From the NCBI GenBank assembly GCA_016703535.1, contig JADJBV010000001.1, positions 558,001 to 622,000 of the forward strand: a stretch of 64,000 nt of DNA. The letters run 5' to 3'. The notes beneath the pieces are model-generated. The model saw nothing but the letters and a program-made list of their open reading frames with translations, was not told the origin of the DNA and searched no databases. The stretch is from Deltaproteobacteria bacterium. GTDB lineage: Bacteria; Myxococcota; Kuafuiibacteriia; Kuafuiibacteriales; Kuafuiibacteriaceae. Position 1 is the stretch's first letter. Every line of letters begins with the position of its first letter. Made by a program: the position numbers and the translations under genes. This document shows positions 1-11,202 of the stretch, piece by piece.

Positions 1-768
1 ATCTCTTCGTCGCCGACCAATCGCAGCTTCGAGATGATGACCGAGGCCGAGGTCGCCGCCCATTTGGAGGAAGCTCGCGGCCTGGGCGTGCGGGCCTACT
101 ACTTCACCGGCGGAGAGCCGTTCCTCAACAAGGCGATGGTCCCGATCTTGGCGCGGACCTTGGCCCAGGGCCCGGCCTGCGTGTTGACCAACGGCATCCC
201 GATCACCGCTCGTTTGGCCGGGGAACTTTCGCGTTTGTCGGCGGGGAGCGAATACTCCTTGGAGCTGCGGATCTCGATCGATGGCTACGATGCCCAAAGC
301 AACGATCCGATCCGGGGTGAAGGCAGCTTTGAGAAGATCTTGCTCGGGGTAGGGCGGCTGGCCGAGGTCGGCCTGAACCCGGTGATCACCGTGACCGAAG
401 CTTGTGAGGGCGTCGCTTCTCGGGCCGGGCGGCTCAAGTTCCTAGAGGTGCTGCGGGCCTTGGGGTTGAGCCAGCCCCGGCTCAAGATCTTGCCGCTCCT
501 ACGGATGGGCGCCGAAGAGAAGCGCCTGCGCCCCTATCAGGCCCACGAGACCTTGGCCGGAGTCGAGCTGGACCGGGCGGCCATCGACAAGTTGGAGTGT
601 GGCCACGCCCGGATGGTCACCAAAAAGGGCGTCTACGTGTGCCCGATCTTGATCGACCACCCGGGGGCGCGGCTGGCGGCGACCTTGACCGAAAGCCTGG
701 TTCCTTTTGGACTGTCCTATTCGGCCTGTTACACCTGCCACGCGGAGGGCCTCTCGTGCGCGACCTGA
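1..768 (+). CDS. Radical SAM/SPASM-type protein, 3' part (start lies before the window)
   Basis: The frame is open from base 1, so the first ATG at 34 is probably internal. The 255 visible residues contain a TGGEP motif, the glycine-rich SAM-binding strand of radical SAM enzymes, followed by the expected TIM-barrel pattern (SIDG, TVTE). The CxxxCxxC cluster should lie just upstream of the window. The C-terminus has a SPASM/Twitch-like cysteine set (ECGHA, VCPI, then CYTCHAEGLSC), suggesting an auxiliary Fe-S cluster as in peptide-modifying or cofactor-maturing enzymes. The substrate cannot be told. The stop overlaps the GTG of the next gene, so the two are translationally coupled. Confidence 0.8.
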   Translation: MSSSPTNRSFEMMTEAEVAAHLEEARGLGVRAYYFTGGEPFLNKAMVPILARTLAQGPACVLTNGIPITARLAGELSRLSAGSEYSLELRISIDGYDAQSNDPIRGEGSFEKILLGVGRLAEVGLNPVITVTEACEGVASRAGRLKFLEVLRALGLSQPRLKILPLLRMGAEEKRLRPYQAHETLAGVELDRAAIDKLECGHARMVTKKGVYVCPILIDHPGARLAATLTESLVPFGLSYSACYTCHAEGLSCAT

Positions 769-1547
769 CCCGGATCGCCTTCTTCGGGGGCATCTACAGC
801 AACCACTACGCGCTGCAGGCTGCCTTGCAAATCGCCCGGGCCAAGGGGGTGGACGCGATCTGGGCCCTGGGGGACTTCGGCGCTTTTGGTCCCCACCCGG
901 ATCGGAGCATCGAGATCTTGCGAGGCGCCGAGATCCCGGCGATCCAAGGCAACTACGAGGAGTCGCTCTCCAGCGGCGCCGAAGACTGTCACTGCGGCTA
1001 CACCGATCCGCGGGACAATCACTACGCCCAGCTCTCCTACGACTATACGAAAGCGAACACCAAAGCCGAATACCGCCAGTGGATGGGGACCTTGCCGACC
1101 TCGGCCCGGATCGAGTTGGGCAACAAACGTCTGCGCCTCTGTCACGGCTCGCCCCGGCGCATCAACGAGTTCCTCTGGAAGAGCAACACCTCCACGCCCT
1201 TCGTGGAGCGGATGTTGCGCGACGAAGACGCGGATCTCATCGTCTGCACCCACACCGGCATCCACTGGGATCGGCTGGGGCCCGACGGCCGCGGCATCGT
1301 CAACGTCGGCGCCTTGGGGCGACCCGCCAACGACGGCCACACCCACGTCTGGTTCACCATCTTGGAGAGTGGCCCCGCCGGCCTGCGCGTCGAACACGTG
1401 CCGGTCGAATACGATCACCGCCGCTTGGCGCTGGAGATGGCAGACGAGGGGCTGCCCGCCGAGTTCATCGAGACCATCGAGACCGGCTGGTGGACCACTT
1501 GCCTGGAGATCTTGCCGGCCAAAGAGCGGGCCGCCGGGCGTTATTGA
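756..1547 (+). CDS. Metallophosphoesterase-fold protein with a degenerate first metal motif
   Basis: The 263-residue product starts at GTG 756, seven bases after a GGAGGG (744-749), inside the end of the radical SAM gene. The calcineurin-like fold is readable: GDFGAFGPHPD (about 40), GNYEE (about 65), CHGSP (about 130), THTGIH (about 165) and VNVGALGRP near the C-terminal third, as in YfcE/MJ0936-type phosphodiesterases. The first motif, normally DxH in a stretch like ISDIHGN, reads FGGIYSN, so both the Asp and His ligands are missing. It may be a non-catalytic or altered-metal member acting with the radical SAM enzyme. A longer frame upstream is only a shadow of that gene. Confidence 0.8.
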   Translation: MRDLTRIAFFGGIYSNHYALQAALQIARAKGVDAIWALGDFGAFGPHPDRSIEILRGAEIPAIQGNYEESLSSGAEDCHCGYTDPRDNHYAQLSYDYTKANTKAEYRQWMGTLPTSARIELGNKRLRLCHGSPRRINEFLWKSNTSTPFVERMLRDEDADLIVCTHTGIHWDRLGPDGRGIVNVGALGRPANDGHTHVWFTILESGPAGLRVEHVPVEYDHRRLALEMADEGLPAEFIETIETGWWTTCLEILPAKERAAGRY

Positions 1548-3742
1548 GATCCCGGGGTGAACATCAAGCCGCAGGTGGTTTGGCCGTCGGGGGCCTCCAA
1601 GACCTGAAAACGCAGGTGGTGTCGGGCGCCGCTCCGGAGCCCGGGCGGCAAGGTTAAGGTGCCGCGGCAGCCCCGGACGCCGAGATCTTGGCCATCGTCG
1701 GCGACGATGAGGCAGCGGAGGCCGTCGGCGTCGTACTGGAGCGTGTCGCCGACCAAACCCAAAGTGCAGCGGCTACCCGAAAACGGCGCGCCGAGCTGGT
1801 ACGAAAGTCCACAAGAGGCCCCCGCCGGCTGCCCCGGCCCGAGCTCGGCCCGCAGGCTTAGGTAGTGGCGCCCCGGACCTCGCTCTCCTGGGGTGGTGGC
1901 CCGTTCACCTTGGCACGGGACCGTGGACTCGACCTCGTCGATCGCCAAGGTGCACTGGACCCCATCGGCCGCGCCCTCCCAACGGACGATCCCGGCGTCG
2001 GCGGTCACCGACAAGGTGCAGCGGGGTGGGGCGGGGCAGGCCGCGAGTTGGGCGGCGCCGTCGTTGTAGACCCGGGAGCCCTGGTCACCGACCTGGGCGG
2101 CGTAGTCGGGCAGGTTGTAGAGGCCTTGGGGTTCGGCATGGGCGAAGCGGGCCACGTCGAGCTCGGGGGTGGCGGTTTCCAGGAGGCCTTGGGGTGCACA
2201 GAAGGTGTTGGCCAAGGCGTTCATGCCGTTGGCCGCCGGCCCCGACGGAAAAACATCGCGAAAATAGGCCAAAAAGTAGGGACCTTCGGTGCTCAGGGCC
2301 CCGGCGCCGAAGTGGTTGTGGGCCAGCACCAGGTCGCGGCTCGGCAACAAACCCGGGTTGTGGCTTGGGCAACGGGGCCCGGGGCAATCGTCCTGGAGGA
2401 AAAAGCCGGCGCCCCTGAAATTACTTAGGTAATTGCCTAAGTAACCACAGTCGTCGCATTGGTAGGCCATCAGCCCGTGCCGCGGGGCGTCGGCGATCAC
2501 GTTGTTCTCGACCCGGCCGTCTTGGTGTTCGTAGCGTTGAAAGCAACCGAAGCCGTTGGGCGGGCTGGTGTCCTCGAGGCAGGAGCCGGCGACCCCACCC
2601 ATGGTGATGCCGTTGTTGGCCCGCAGCCAGTTGTTGCGGACCCTAGCCAGGGCGCCGCCGTTTTTGAAGCCGATGCCGCCACCGTCGCAGGGGGTCCCCA
2701 AACAGGCGTCGACGGGCTTGGGCGAATGCAGGTGGTTCTCTTCCACCCGCCAGTTTTGCACGCCGGTGGCGTCGATCGCCTGGGAGCCCATCTCCAGGAG
2801 CTCGTTGCCGATGATCTCGGTGGGACCCCAATACGGGCCCCCTTGGGTGGGCCCGGGACCCTGCCGCAGGCCCTTGATGTTTTCGTTGATCTGGCAGCCG
2901 TGGATCCGGTTGTTGCTCAGGTAGAGGTGGTCGTTCGGCACCAAACTTTGGCCGTCCAGGGTGGCGACGGTGGCCACGGTCACTGCGTCGCTGATGCAGC
3001 CCTCGATCTCCATTCCTTCGATGCGGGTCCAGCGTCCGGCGATGGTCACCGGGCGATACGCGGTGTCCCAGGGCACGCCGCAGTCGTCGCCGAGGTCGAC
3101 GCAGCGGGGATCACTGCTGCAGCTGTCGCACTTGATCGCGCAGCAGGGTGTGACCGTCACCGGGCCGTTGGGGCCTTGGTATTCGCACGACGCGGGGCAG
3201 TTTTGGCCGCTCAACACCACCTTTTCACCCCGGAGGTTGCTGAGGCGGAGGCCCTCGTCGGCGTTTTGGCCATCCCCGACCAACGAGATCCCGAACGGGT
3301 AGGTGCGGTAGGTCCCTTCGCCGACGAAGAAGGTCTTGCTCCGGTTCGGGCCGGTGTTGGGGGCCATCAACGCCCGCAGGTACGCGGACTGGAAGCTGGC
3401 CAAGGGGCAGTTGCGGCGCCCGTCTTGATCGGTGGTACCGCGATCGACGCGGGCTCGGCCGTTGCAGATCACGTCGCTGGCGCCGGGATCACCTTGGCGG
3501 ATCCAAATGCAAGTTCGGTTGCGGCAGTGTTCATCTTCCCAGCCGGGGCCCGCGTCCAGGCCGCCGCCGCTTCCGCCGTCCTCCATCCCCACGTCGCCGG
3601 GCCCGGTGTTGGGGGTCCCGCCGTCGGTGGGGCCCCGATCGGCCGAAGGGCCGCCGTCGGTGGCGGGGCCGCTGTCGTCGGGCGTTGAGCCCTCTCGGCA
3701 GGCCGTGGCCAGGGCCAAACTGAAGAGGAGCGTTTTCTGCAT
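1541..3742 (-). CDS. Large secreted lipoprotein with right-handed beta-helix repeats
   Basis: The 733-residue product starts at ATG 3742 after a GAGGGG. It has a lipoprotein signal with cysteine in LATAC, then a low-complexity Asp/Gly/Pro/Thr linker typical of myxobacterial surface lipoproteins. The middle has beta-helix features: repeated IEGMEIEGC, LYLSNNRIHGC, EIIGNEL, VEENHL, VRNNWL and VENNVIADA. A cysteine-rich insertion (CPASCEY, CCAIKCDSC) implies disulfides. The C-terminal 150 residues contain evenly spaced cysteines and two short Ig-like repeats. This resembles pectate-lyase-fold surface proteins; binding or hydrolysis of a polysaccharide is possible, but no catalytic residues can be assigned. 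The 3' end overlaps the preceding gene by 7 bp, tail to tail. Confidence 0.75.
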   Translation of the reverse strand: MQKTLLFSLALATACREGSTPDDSGPATDGGPSADRGPTDGGTPNTGPGDVGMEDGGSGGGLDAGPGWEDEHCRNRTCIWIRQGDPGASDVICNGRARVDRGTTDQDGRRNCPLASFQSAYLRALMAPNTGPNRSKTFFVGEGTYRTYPFGISLVGDGQNADEGLRLSNLRGEKVVLSGQNCPASCEYQGPNGPVTVTPCCAIKCDSCSSDPRCVDLGDDCGVPWDTAYRPVTIAGRWTRIEGMEIEGCISDAVTVATVATLDGQSLVPNDHLYLSNNRIHGCQINENIKGLRQGPGPTQGGPYWGPTEIIGNELLEMGSQAIDATGVQNWRVEENHLHSPKPVDACLGTPCDGGGIGFKNGGALARVRNNWLRANNGITMGGVAGSCLEDTSPPNGFGCFQRYEHQDGRVENNVIADAPRHGLMAYQCDDCGYLGNYLSNFRGAGFFLQDDCPGPRCPSHNPGLLPSRDLVLAHNHFGAGALSTEGPYFLAYFRDVFPSGPAANGMNALANTFCAPQGLLETATPELDVARFAHAEPQGLYNLPDYAAQVGDQGSRVYNDGAAQLAACPAPPRCTLSVTADAGIVRWEGAADGVQCTLAIDEVESTVPCQGERATTPGERGPGRHYLSLRAELGPGQPAGASCGLSYQLGAPFSGSRCTLGLVGDTLQYDADGLRCLIVADDGQDLGVRGCRGTLTLPPGLRSGARHHLRFQVLEAPDGQTTCGLMFTPGSQ

Positions 3743-3915
3743 TCGCCCCTCGAGAGGCCTCCCCGGGGCGAGACGGCTCATCCTTTTTTCAGCCTGAGCC
3801 TCTTTTGTGCCGGGGGCGACCGGCGCGTAGGTCTTAGGGGGCCCGGGTGGGCAAAGCCCATCCACCCTTCTTCGCGCGCCTGCGGCCCGCTGCGCGCTGT
3901 GCTTGCCGGACCTCC

Positions 3916-3948
3916 CCCGACGCACCGGGGGTTCGGGCTTGCGTCGGG
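3916..3948. other. Inverted repeat upstream of rlmJ
   Basis: CCCGACGCA (3916-3924) is repeated inverted as TGCGTCGGG (3940-3948) around a 15-base GC-rich loop, ending 24 bases before the rlmJ GTG. It could be a leader hairpin or an operator in the 230-bp gap between divergent genes. No T-run follows, so it is not a classical terminator. Confidence 0.35.
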
Positions 3949-3972
3949 CCGATCTCCGCGTGAAGGAGGGGC

Positions 3973-4842
3973 GTGAACTACGAACACGCCTTCCACGCGG
4001 GCAACCCGGCGGACGTGTTGAAACACAGCGCCTTGACCTTGCTGTTGCTCGAGTTGACCCGGCGCCAAGATCCGCTCCACTACCTGGAGACCCACGCGGG
4101 CTCGGGCCTTTATACGCTGGACGATCCGACTGGCGAGTGGACCCAAGGCATCGGCAAGTTGGCCAGCAAGTCGGCCCGCCGCAAGTTGCCCGAGCTCATC
4201 CCTTACTTGGATTTTTTGCCCTGGAACGACGGGGTCCTCGGCGAATATCCGGGCTCGCCGCTGATCGCCGAGGCCTGCCTGCGGGAAGAGGACACGGTGG
4301 AGTTGTGGGAGCTCAAGGCCTCGGCCGAACAACACCTGCGCGGCTTGTTCCCCAAGGGGAAGGGGCGAGTTTCGGTCCACGGCGGCGACGGCTACGAGGC
4401 GGTGCACCGCACCAAGATCCCCGAGGGCACCCGCTTGGTGGTGCACCTGGATCCGCCCTTCGAGAAGGTCGACGAGTGGGACACCATCCTCCACACCTTG
4501 GTGAAGGCCACGCGGAAGCGGCCGAGCGCGGTGTTCATGTTGTGGTACCCGGTCAAAGAAGGCCCGCCCCACGCCGGCCGGCCCGAAGAGCTGCGGAGCC
4601 GCCTCGAGGCCCAGAAGGTCCCCGGGGTCGCGGTGGAGCTGACCAGCACCGGCGGGATGTTGGCGCCCCGCACCGACGTGCCCAAGGTCCGGGGGGCGTT
4701 GCTCGGCTCTGGCTTGCTCTTCGTCGGCGCCCCTCATCGGGCCATCGCCAAGTTGGGATCCGTGTTGCCGGAGTTGGCCCGCTCCTTGGCCCGGAGCGAA
4801 CACGGCCAAGCCTGGCAGGCCCGCTGGTTCGGTTGGCTTTGA
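3973..4842 (+). CDS. rlmJ: 23S rRNA (adenine2030-N6)-methyltransferase RlmJ
   Basis: The product is 289 residues, the usual length. The N-terminus YEHAFHAGNPADVLKH is the hallmark of RlmJ (YRHSFHAGNHADVLKH in E. coli), followed by the SAM-binding ETHAGSGLY. The catalytic motif is DPPF (DPPY in many homologues), within HLDPPFEK near residue 160. It methylates N6 of A2030 in 23S rRNA using SAM. Start GTG 3973 follows AGGAGGG (3964-3970). It is monocistronic and its end is 12 bases from the convergent meaB end. Confidence 0.93.
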   Translation: MNYEHAFHAGNPADVLKHSALTLLLLELTRRQDPLHYLETHAGSGLYTLDDPTGEWTQGIGKLASKSARRKLPELIPYLDFLPWNDGVLGEYPGSPLIAEACLREEDTVELWELKASAEQHLRGLFPKGKGRVSVHGGDGYEAVHRTKIPEGTRLVVHLDPPFEKVDEWDTILHTLVKATRKRPSAVFMLWYPVKEGPPHAGRPEELRSRLEAQKVPGVAVELTSTGGMLAPRTDVPKVRGALLGSGLLFVGAPHRAIAKLGSVLPELARSLARSEHGQAWQARWFGWL

Positions 4843-4854
4843 GCCCGGCCTCGC

Positions 4855-5832
4855 TTAGGGCGCACCGTAGAGCTGAAGCAAACGATCGGCGGCTTGGCCT
4901 GGGGGCAAGTGATCGGCGGCCACCTCGGCTTCAATGCCCGACCACGCGGCGGCCACCGCCGGGTTGGAGCGGAAGTGCTCCTCCAGGCGCTCCTTGATCA
5001 GCTGCTCGAACCAACGCACCCGCTGGTCTTTCCGCTTCTTCTCGAAGGCCCCGCTCTTTTGGGTCTCTTCCCGGTGCCGAAGGACGGTGGCCCAGAGTTC
5101 GGCCAGGCCGGTGCCGAGGAGCGAGCTGGCCAACACCACCGGCGGCACCCAGGCGTCTTGGCCTCGCAGGATCCGGAGTGCGGCCGAATATTCGGCTTGG
5201 GCGGCCCGGGCCAGGGGTTCAGAGGGGCCGTCGGCTTTGTGGACCGCCACCAGATCGGCGAGCTCCAAGATGCCGCGCTTGATGCCTTGCAGCTCGTCGC
5301 CGCCGCCGGGGAGCAACATCAAGAGGAAGGTGTCGACCATCTCGGCCAAGCTGGTCTCGGACTGACCGACGCCGACGCTCTCCACCAAAACCACGTCGTA
5401 GCCGGCGGCCTCCACCACCAACATCGCCTCCCGGGTCTTGCGGGCCACGCCGCCCAGGGTCCCGCCGGTGGGTGAAGGCCGGATGAAGGCCAAAGGATCG
5501 GCGGCCAAGGTGGCCATCCGGGTCTTGTCGCCGAGGATGCTGCCGCCGCTTCGTTGGCTGGAGGGATCGATGGCCAAGACCGCGACCTTCTGGCCTTGGG
5601 CGGTCAACATCCCGCCCAACTTTTCGATGAAGCTGCTCTTGCCGACCCCGGGCACGCCGGTGATCCCGACGCGAACCGCTCGCCCGGTGTGGGGCAAGAG
5701 GTTTTGCAAGACAACTTGCGCCAGCGTTCGGTGTTCGGGGAGGGTGCTCTCCACCAAGGTGATGGCCCGGCCCAAGATCGCCCGATCGTTTTGGCGGACG
5801 CCTTCGACGTAGCGATCGACCGAAAGGGTCAC
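4855..5832 (-). CDS. meaB: Methylmalonyl-CoA mutase-associated GTPase MeaB
   Basis: The 325-residue G3E-family GTPase has Walker A GVPGVGKSS, then AIDPSSQRSGGSILGDKTRM (the Mg and switch region diagnostic of MeaB/ArgK), VESVGVGQSE and HKAD. MeaB protects methylmalonyl-CoA mutase from inactivation and gates adenosylcobalamin loading. The GTG start is one base after the mutB stop, completing a mutA-mutB-meaB operon. A perfect GCAAGACAACTTGC palindrome lies inside the gene at 5706-5719 and is translated as part of QVVLQ. Confidence 0.95.
   Translation of the reverse strand: MTLSVDRYVEGVRQNDRAILGRAITLVESTLPEHRTLAQVVLQNLLPHTGRAVRVGITGVPGVGKSSFIEKLGGMLTAQGQKVAVLAIDPSSQRSGGSILGDKTRMATLAADPLAFIRPSPTGGTLGGVARKTREAMLVVEAAGYDVVLVESVGVGQSETSLAEMVDTFLLMLLPGGGDELQGIKRGILELADLVAVHKADGPSEPLARAAQAEYSAALRILRGQDAWVPPVVLASSLLGTGLAELWATVLRHREETQKSGAFEKKRKDQRVRWFEQLIKERLEEHFRSNPAVAAAWSGIEAEVAADHLPPGQAADRLLQLYGAP
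5706..5719. repeat. Perfect copy of the dispersed 14-bp palindrome
   Basis: GCAAGACAACTTGC lies inside meaB. Other perfect copies are at 11813-11826, 13652-13665 and 53002-53015. Variants are at 3509-3522, 8402-8415, 26807-26820, 29637-29650, 53076-53089, 53149-53162, 53226-53239, 56248-56261 and 63631-63644. The arms (GCAAG/CTTGC or GCAA/TTGC) are kept more than the loop. Confidence 0.85.
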
Positions 5833-5833
5833 G

Positions 5834-7959
<2,126 letters not shown>

Positions 7960-7963
<4 letters not shown>

Positions 7964-9744
7964 GAGTGGGCTCCGATGAAGGCGTAGAGACGATCGAGCA
8001 GCTCGGCCACGTCGCAGCCCAGGAACAAGAAGGAGTCCACCCCAGCTTCACGCCAGGCGTCTTCGTGTTCGCCAGGTCGACCGGCCACCAACACCACCTG
8101 GGCCCCGCTGGCCTTCAGGGCCTGGGCGATGGGCACCACCTCGTGGGCGTAGATGGCGTCGGAGCTGGCGATGACCGCCACCAAAGCGCCGCTCTCCTTG
8201 AAGTTGGGGCCCACGGTGCCAGCGTCGAAGGGGCCTTGGCCCACGGTGATCACGCCGCCGGTGGCCAAAAGTTGAGTGGTGAACTGGGCCCGGGCGCCGT
8301 GGGCTTTTTTGGGGCCCAAGGTGGCCAAAAAGACCGAAGGGCGTTTGCCCGTGGTCTGGAGCTGACGGTCCCCCTTGCGGCGATAGTGTTCGAAGGGTTC
8401 TGCAAGGCGACTTGCACTTTTGGCGTCGGCGTTTTTGGCGGGTGGTGGCAACACCACTTCCTCGAGATCCGGATAACTGCTGACCCCGACCAACGGGATC
8501 TTACGGCGCCGGGCCTCGAGCATCCGCTCTTGCCCAACCCGGTGCAGCTGCTTCTGCCAGGCGCCGTCCTGCAACAACTTCACCAGACCGCCCCGCTGTT
8601 CGAGGTCTTGGAAGGCCTCCCAGGCCCGGTGGGCGAGTTGATCGGTGATGCCCTCGAAGAACCAGCTGCCCCCGGCCGCGTCCGCGACCTCGGCCAGGTG
8701 GGCCTCGTGGGCCAAGATCAGCGGCGTGTTCCGGGCGTGCCGGCGACCAAAGGCGCTGGCGGGCCCCTCGACCTCGTCGTGACCAAAGGGGGTCAGGCGA
8801 TCGGCGCCGCCGATGGCCGCCGCGAAGCTGGAGGCGGTGGTGCGGAGCAGGTTGTTGGCCGGCTCGATCGCCGAAAAGCTCCGGCGCCCCACGACCGCGT
8901 GGAGGCACACCCCTTCGGGCAAGGACACCCCTCGGGCCAACTCGGCGTACAGCAGCCGGGCCGCCCGCAAGGTGGCGATGCTCAGGAAAAGATCGGGGCC
9001 CACGCCCAAAGCCCAGGAGAGCCGGGGCGCGACCAGGGCCGGGGCCACCTCTCGTTCTTCGAGGGCCCGCCAGGTCGCGACGATGGCGGCCAGGCCACCG
9101 GACAACTCCTCGACGGCGCTGGCGCCTTGATCGTGGGTGAGGCGGCTTTCGATGCGCAGCACCTCTCGGCTGGGGTGGGCCAGGAGGCGCACCTTGAGTT
9201 GATCGAAGAGGGCGGGCAACTCGGCCGCCGTCACCCGACCCGCCTGCACCAGGCCCAGGGGATCCAGGCCCTCGCTGCCCGGCCGGCTTTCGGAAGCCAC
9301 GTTCTTTTCAGTATAAAGCGTGTCCAGCCAAACCGCGGCCTCGGCGGCCCTGGGACCTCCGAGGTGGATCGGGACCTTGGCGAGATCGACCTCGGCGAGC
9401 AAGGCGCCTAGGCCGGCGGCGTCCTCGACCGGTAGGTACCCCTCGCCGAAGACCAACCACAAACCGTCGGCGCCGCCTCGCAGATCTTCGCCGATCCGAA
9501 GTTTGGCGGTCGCCAGGTCCGGATCTTGGTGCCGCATGATCACCGACCACGGGGTCCGGGGCAGGGGCACGGGGGCGCCTTCGGCGGGTCCGATCCAGCC
9601 CGTCGAGAGGGCCGGGATCGTCAGGCCTTCGAACGTGGAGGTGAACATCCGCTGCTCGAAGGAGCGCCCCTGGAGGTCCGACAGGACCTGGGCGCGCCAA
9701 GTGTCCAGGCTGGTCGACGGGAAGGGGTCGGTCGGTGCCGCCAT
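7960..9744 (-). CDS. mutA: Methylmalonyl-CoA mutase small subunit
   Basis: The 594-residue product is homologous to MutB but catalytically silent. The barrel is divergent and the C-terminal flavodoxin-like domain has ATLGPKKAHGARA where MutB has the cobalt-binding DGHDRG, as expected for the MutA partner of an alpha-beta heterodimer. ATG 9744 follows AAAGGGCG. It is the first gene of the mutase operon and is divergent from the XPB-type helicase over an 81-bp gap. Both dispersed motifs occur inside it: the palindrome at 8402-8415 and the AT-rich motif at 9305-9316. Confidence 0.93.
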
Positions 9745-9825
9745 CGCCCTTTGCTATCGAATTCCACTCCGGTCGAGTCAACGACCTTGGAAGGTGGGGC
9801 ACGCCTCTCTAAGCTCCCCCGGGCC

Positions 9826-11202
9826 ATGGCGCTGGAGCTCCATTACGACCGGGGGACCCTGGTGGTGCCGGTCTTGCCCGAGGAGGCCGGCCGGCTGGCC
9901 CCCGATCTGCAGCCGGATCCCCGGGCCCAGGTCCATCGCGCCCCGGCCCACCGCTACCGGGCCATCGTGCTCGCCTGGAGGGCCGCCGGGCTCGAATACC
10001 AAGATCTGGCCAAAAAGTTTGTACCCCAACCATTTGCCCTGGCCCAGCCCTTCGAGCCCTTCCCCCACCAGGCCCAAGCCCTGGAGGCCTGGGTCAAGGG
10101 CGGCTCCCGGGGGGTGGTCGAGTTGCCGACCGGCGCCGGCAAGACGCTGTTGGCGGTCCTAGCGATCGTCAAGACCGGGCGGCCGACCCTGGTGGTGGTG
10201 CCGACCATCGATCTGTTGGTCCAGTGGCAGAAGGTGTTGGGGGAGCGGCTGGGGGTGCCGATCGGGATGATCGGCGGGGGCGCCAACGATCGTCAGCCGA
10301 TCACCATCATCACCTACGACTCGGCGGCCAACCAGATCGAACACCTGGGCGCGTCCTTCGGGTTGTTGATCGCCGACGAGTGCCACCACCTGCCGGCGCC
10401 GGCCTATCGCTTCATCGCCGAGGCCTCGATCGCGCCCTTTCGTTTGGGCCTCACCGCCACCTTCGCCCGGGCCGACGGCGCGGAGCAGGTCGCCAGCCAA
10501 CTCCTCGGCCCGATGGTGCACCAGGTGGCCATCGACGCCTTGGCCGGCGAATACCTGTCGCCCTATGAGGTCCACTCGGTGCCGGTGCCCTTGTCGGAGG
10601 TGGAGGCAGCCGAATACGAGTCTTCTCGACAGACCTACCTCAACTTCATCCGCAGCCAAGGCATCCGCTTCGATCAACCCGGCGGTTGGGCTCGCTTCCT
10701 TCAACGGGCCCATCAAAGTGCGATCGGCCGCGAAGCCTTCGCAGCCTACCGAAGGCAACGTCGCATCGCCTTGACCTCCGAGGCCAAACTCGAGGCCCTC
10801 TGGGAGATCTTGTTCCGGCACCGAAAAGATCGGGTGTTGGTCTTCACCGAAGACAACGAGACCGTCTACCGACTGGCCCACCTGTTGTTGTTGCCGGCCA
10901 TCACCCACCAGACCCCCGCGCCGGAGCGGAGCGTGTTGCTCCAGGCCTTCGCCCAAGGCGACCTGCGGGTTCTGTTGACCGCCAAGGTCCTGAACGAAGG
11001 CGTCGACGTGCCGGCGGCCAACGTCGGGGTGGTGCTCTCGGGCTCGGGCAGCGTGCGGGAACACGTCCAGCGCCTGGGCCGCATCTTGCGCAAACAAGAG
11101 GGCAAACGGGCGGTGCTCTACGAGATCTACACCGACGTCGCCGCCGAGTCCGGGATCAGCGAACGCCGCCGCCGCCACGAAGCGTACCAGCGGAGCGAGT
11201 GA
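9826..11202 (+). CDS. XPB/RAD25-type superfamily 2 helicase
   Basis: The 458-residue product starts at ATG 9826. It has Walker A PTGAGKT (about 101), DECHH (about 184), LTATFARAD (motif III) and QRLGRILRK (motif VI near 410), with a short N-terminal damage-recognition-like region, as in compact archaeal and bacterial XPB. The next gene, a Bax1/DUF790 protein, starts at the A of this gene's TGA (TGATG), the same pairing as in archaea where Bax1 binds XPB and cuts bubble DNA. The role is likely nucleotide-excision-type repair. The longer upstream frame is a shadow of mutA. Confidence 0.9.
   Translation: MALELHYDRGTLVVPVLPEEAGRLAPDLQPDPRAQVHRAPAHRYRAIVLAWRAAGLEYQDLAKKFVPQPFALAQPFEPFPHQAQALEAWVKGGSRGVVELPTGAGKTLLAVLAIVKTGRPTLVVVPTIDLLVQWQKVLGERLGVPIGMIGGGANDRQPITIITYDSAANQIEHLGASFGLLIADECHHLPAPAYRFIAEASIAPFRLGLTATFARADGAEQVASQLLGPMVHQVAIDALAGEYLSPYEVHSVPVPLSEVEAAEYESSRQTYLNFIRSQGIRFDQPGGWARFLQRAHQSAIGREAFAAYRRQRRIALTSEAKLEALWEILFRHRKDRVLVFTEDNETVYRLAHLLLLPAITHQTPAPERSVLLQAFAQGDLRVLLTAKVLNEGVDVPAANVGVVLSGSGSVREHVQRLGRILRKQEGKRAVLYEIYTDVAAESGISERRRRHEAYQRSE

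Noticed and set aside
3775..3800. GGCTCA/TGAGCC inverted repeat with a T-run in the loop
   Set aside because: The stem is six bases with a 14-base loop, the T-run is inside the loop, and it lies in the 5' region of the lipoprotein gene, so a terminator is unlikely.
7966..9411. Plus-strand open frame of 481 codons opposite mutA
   Set aside because: It is an antisense shadow of mutA with low-complexity composition and no start context.
9753..9781. Possible sigma-70 promoter for mutA (TTGACT, 17 bp, GATAGC on the minus strand)
   Set aside because: The -10 match is poor, and transcription would begin at the start codon, leaving out the visible ribosome site.
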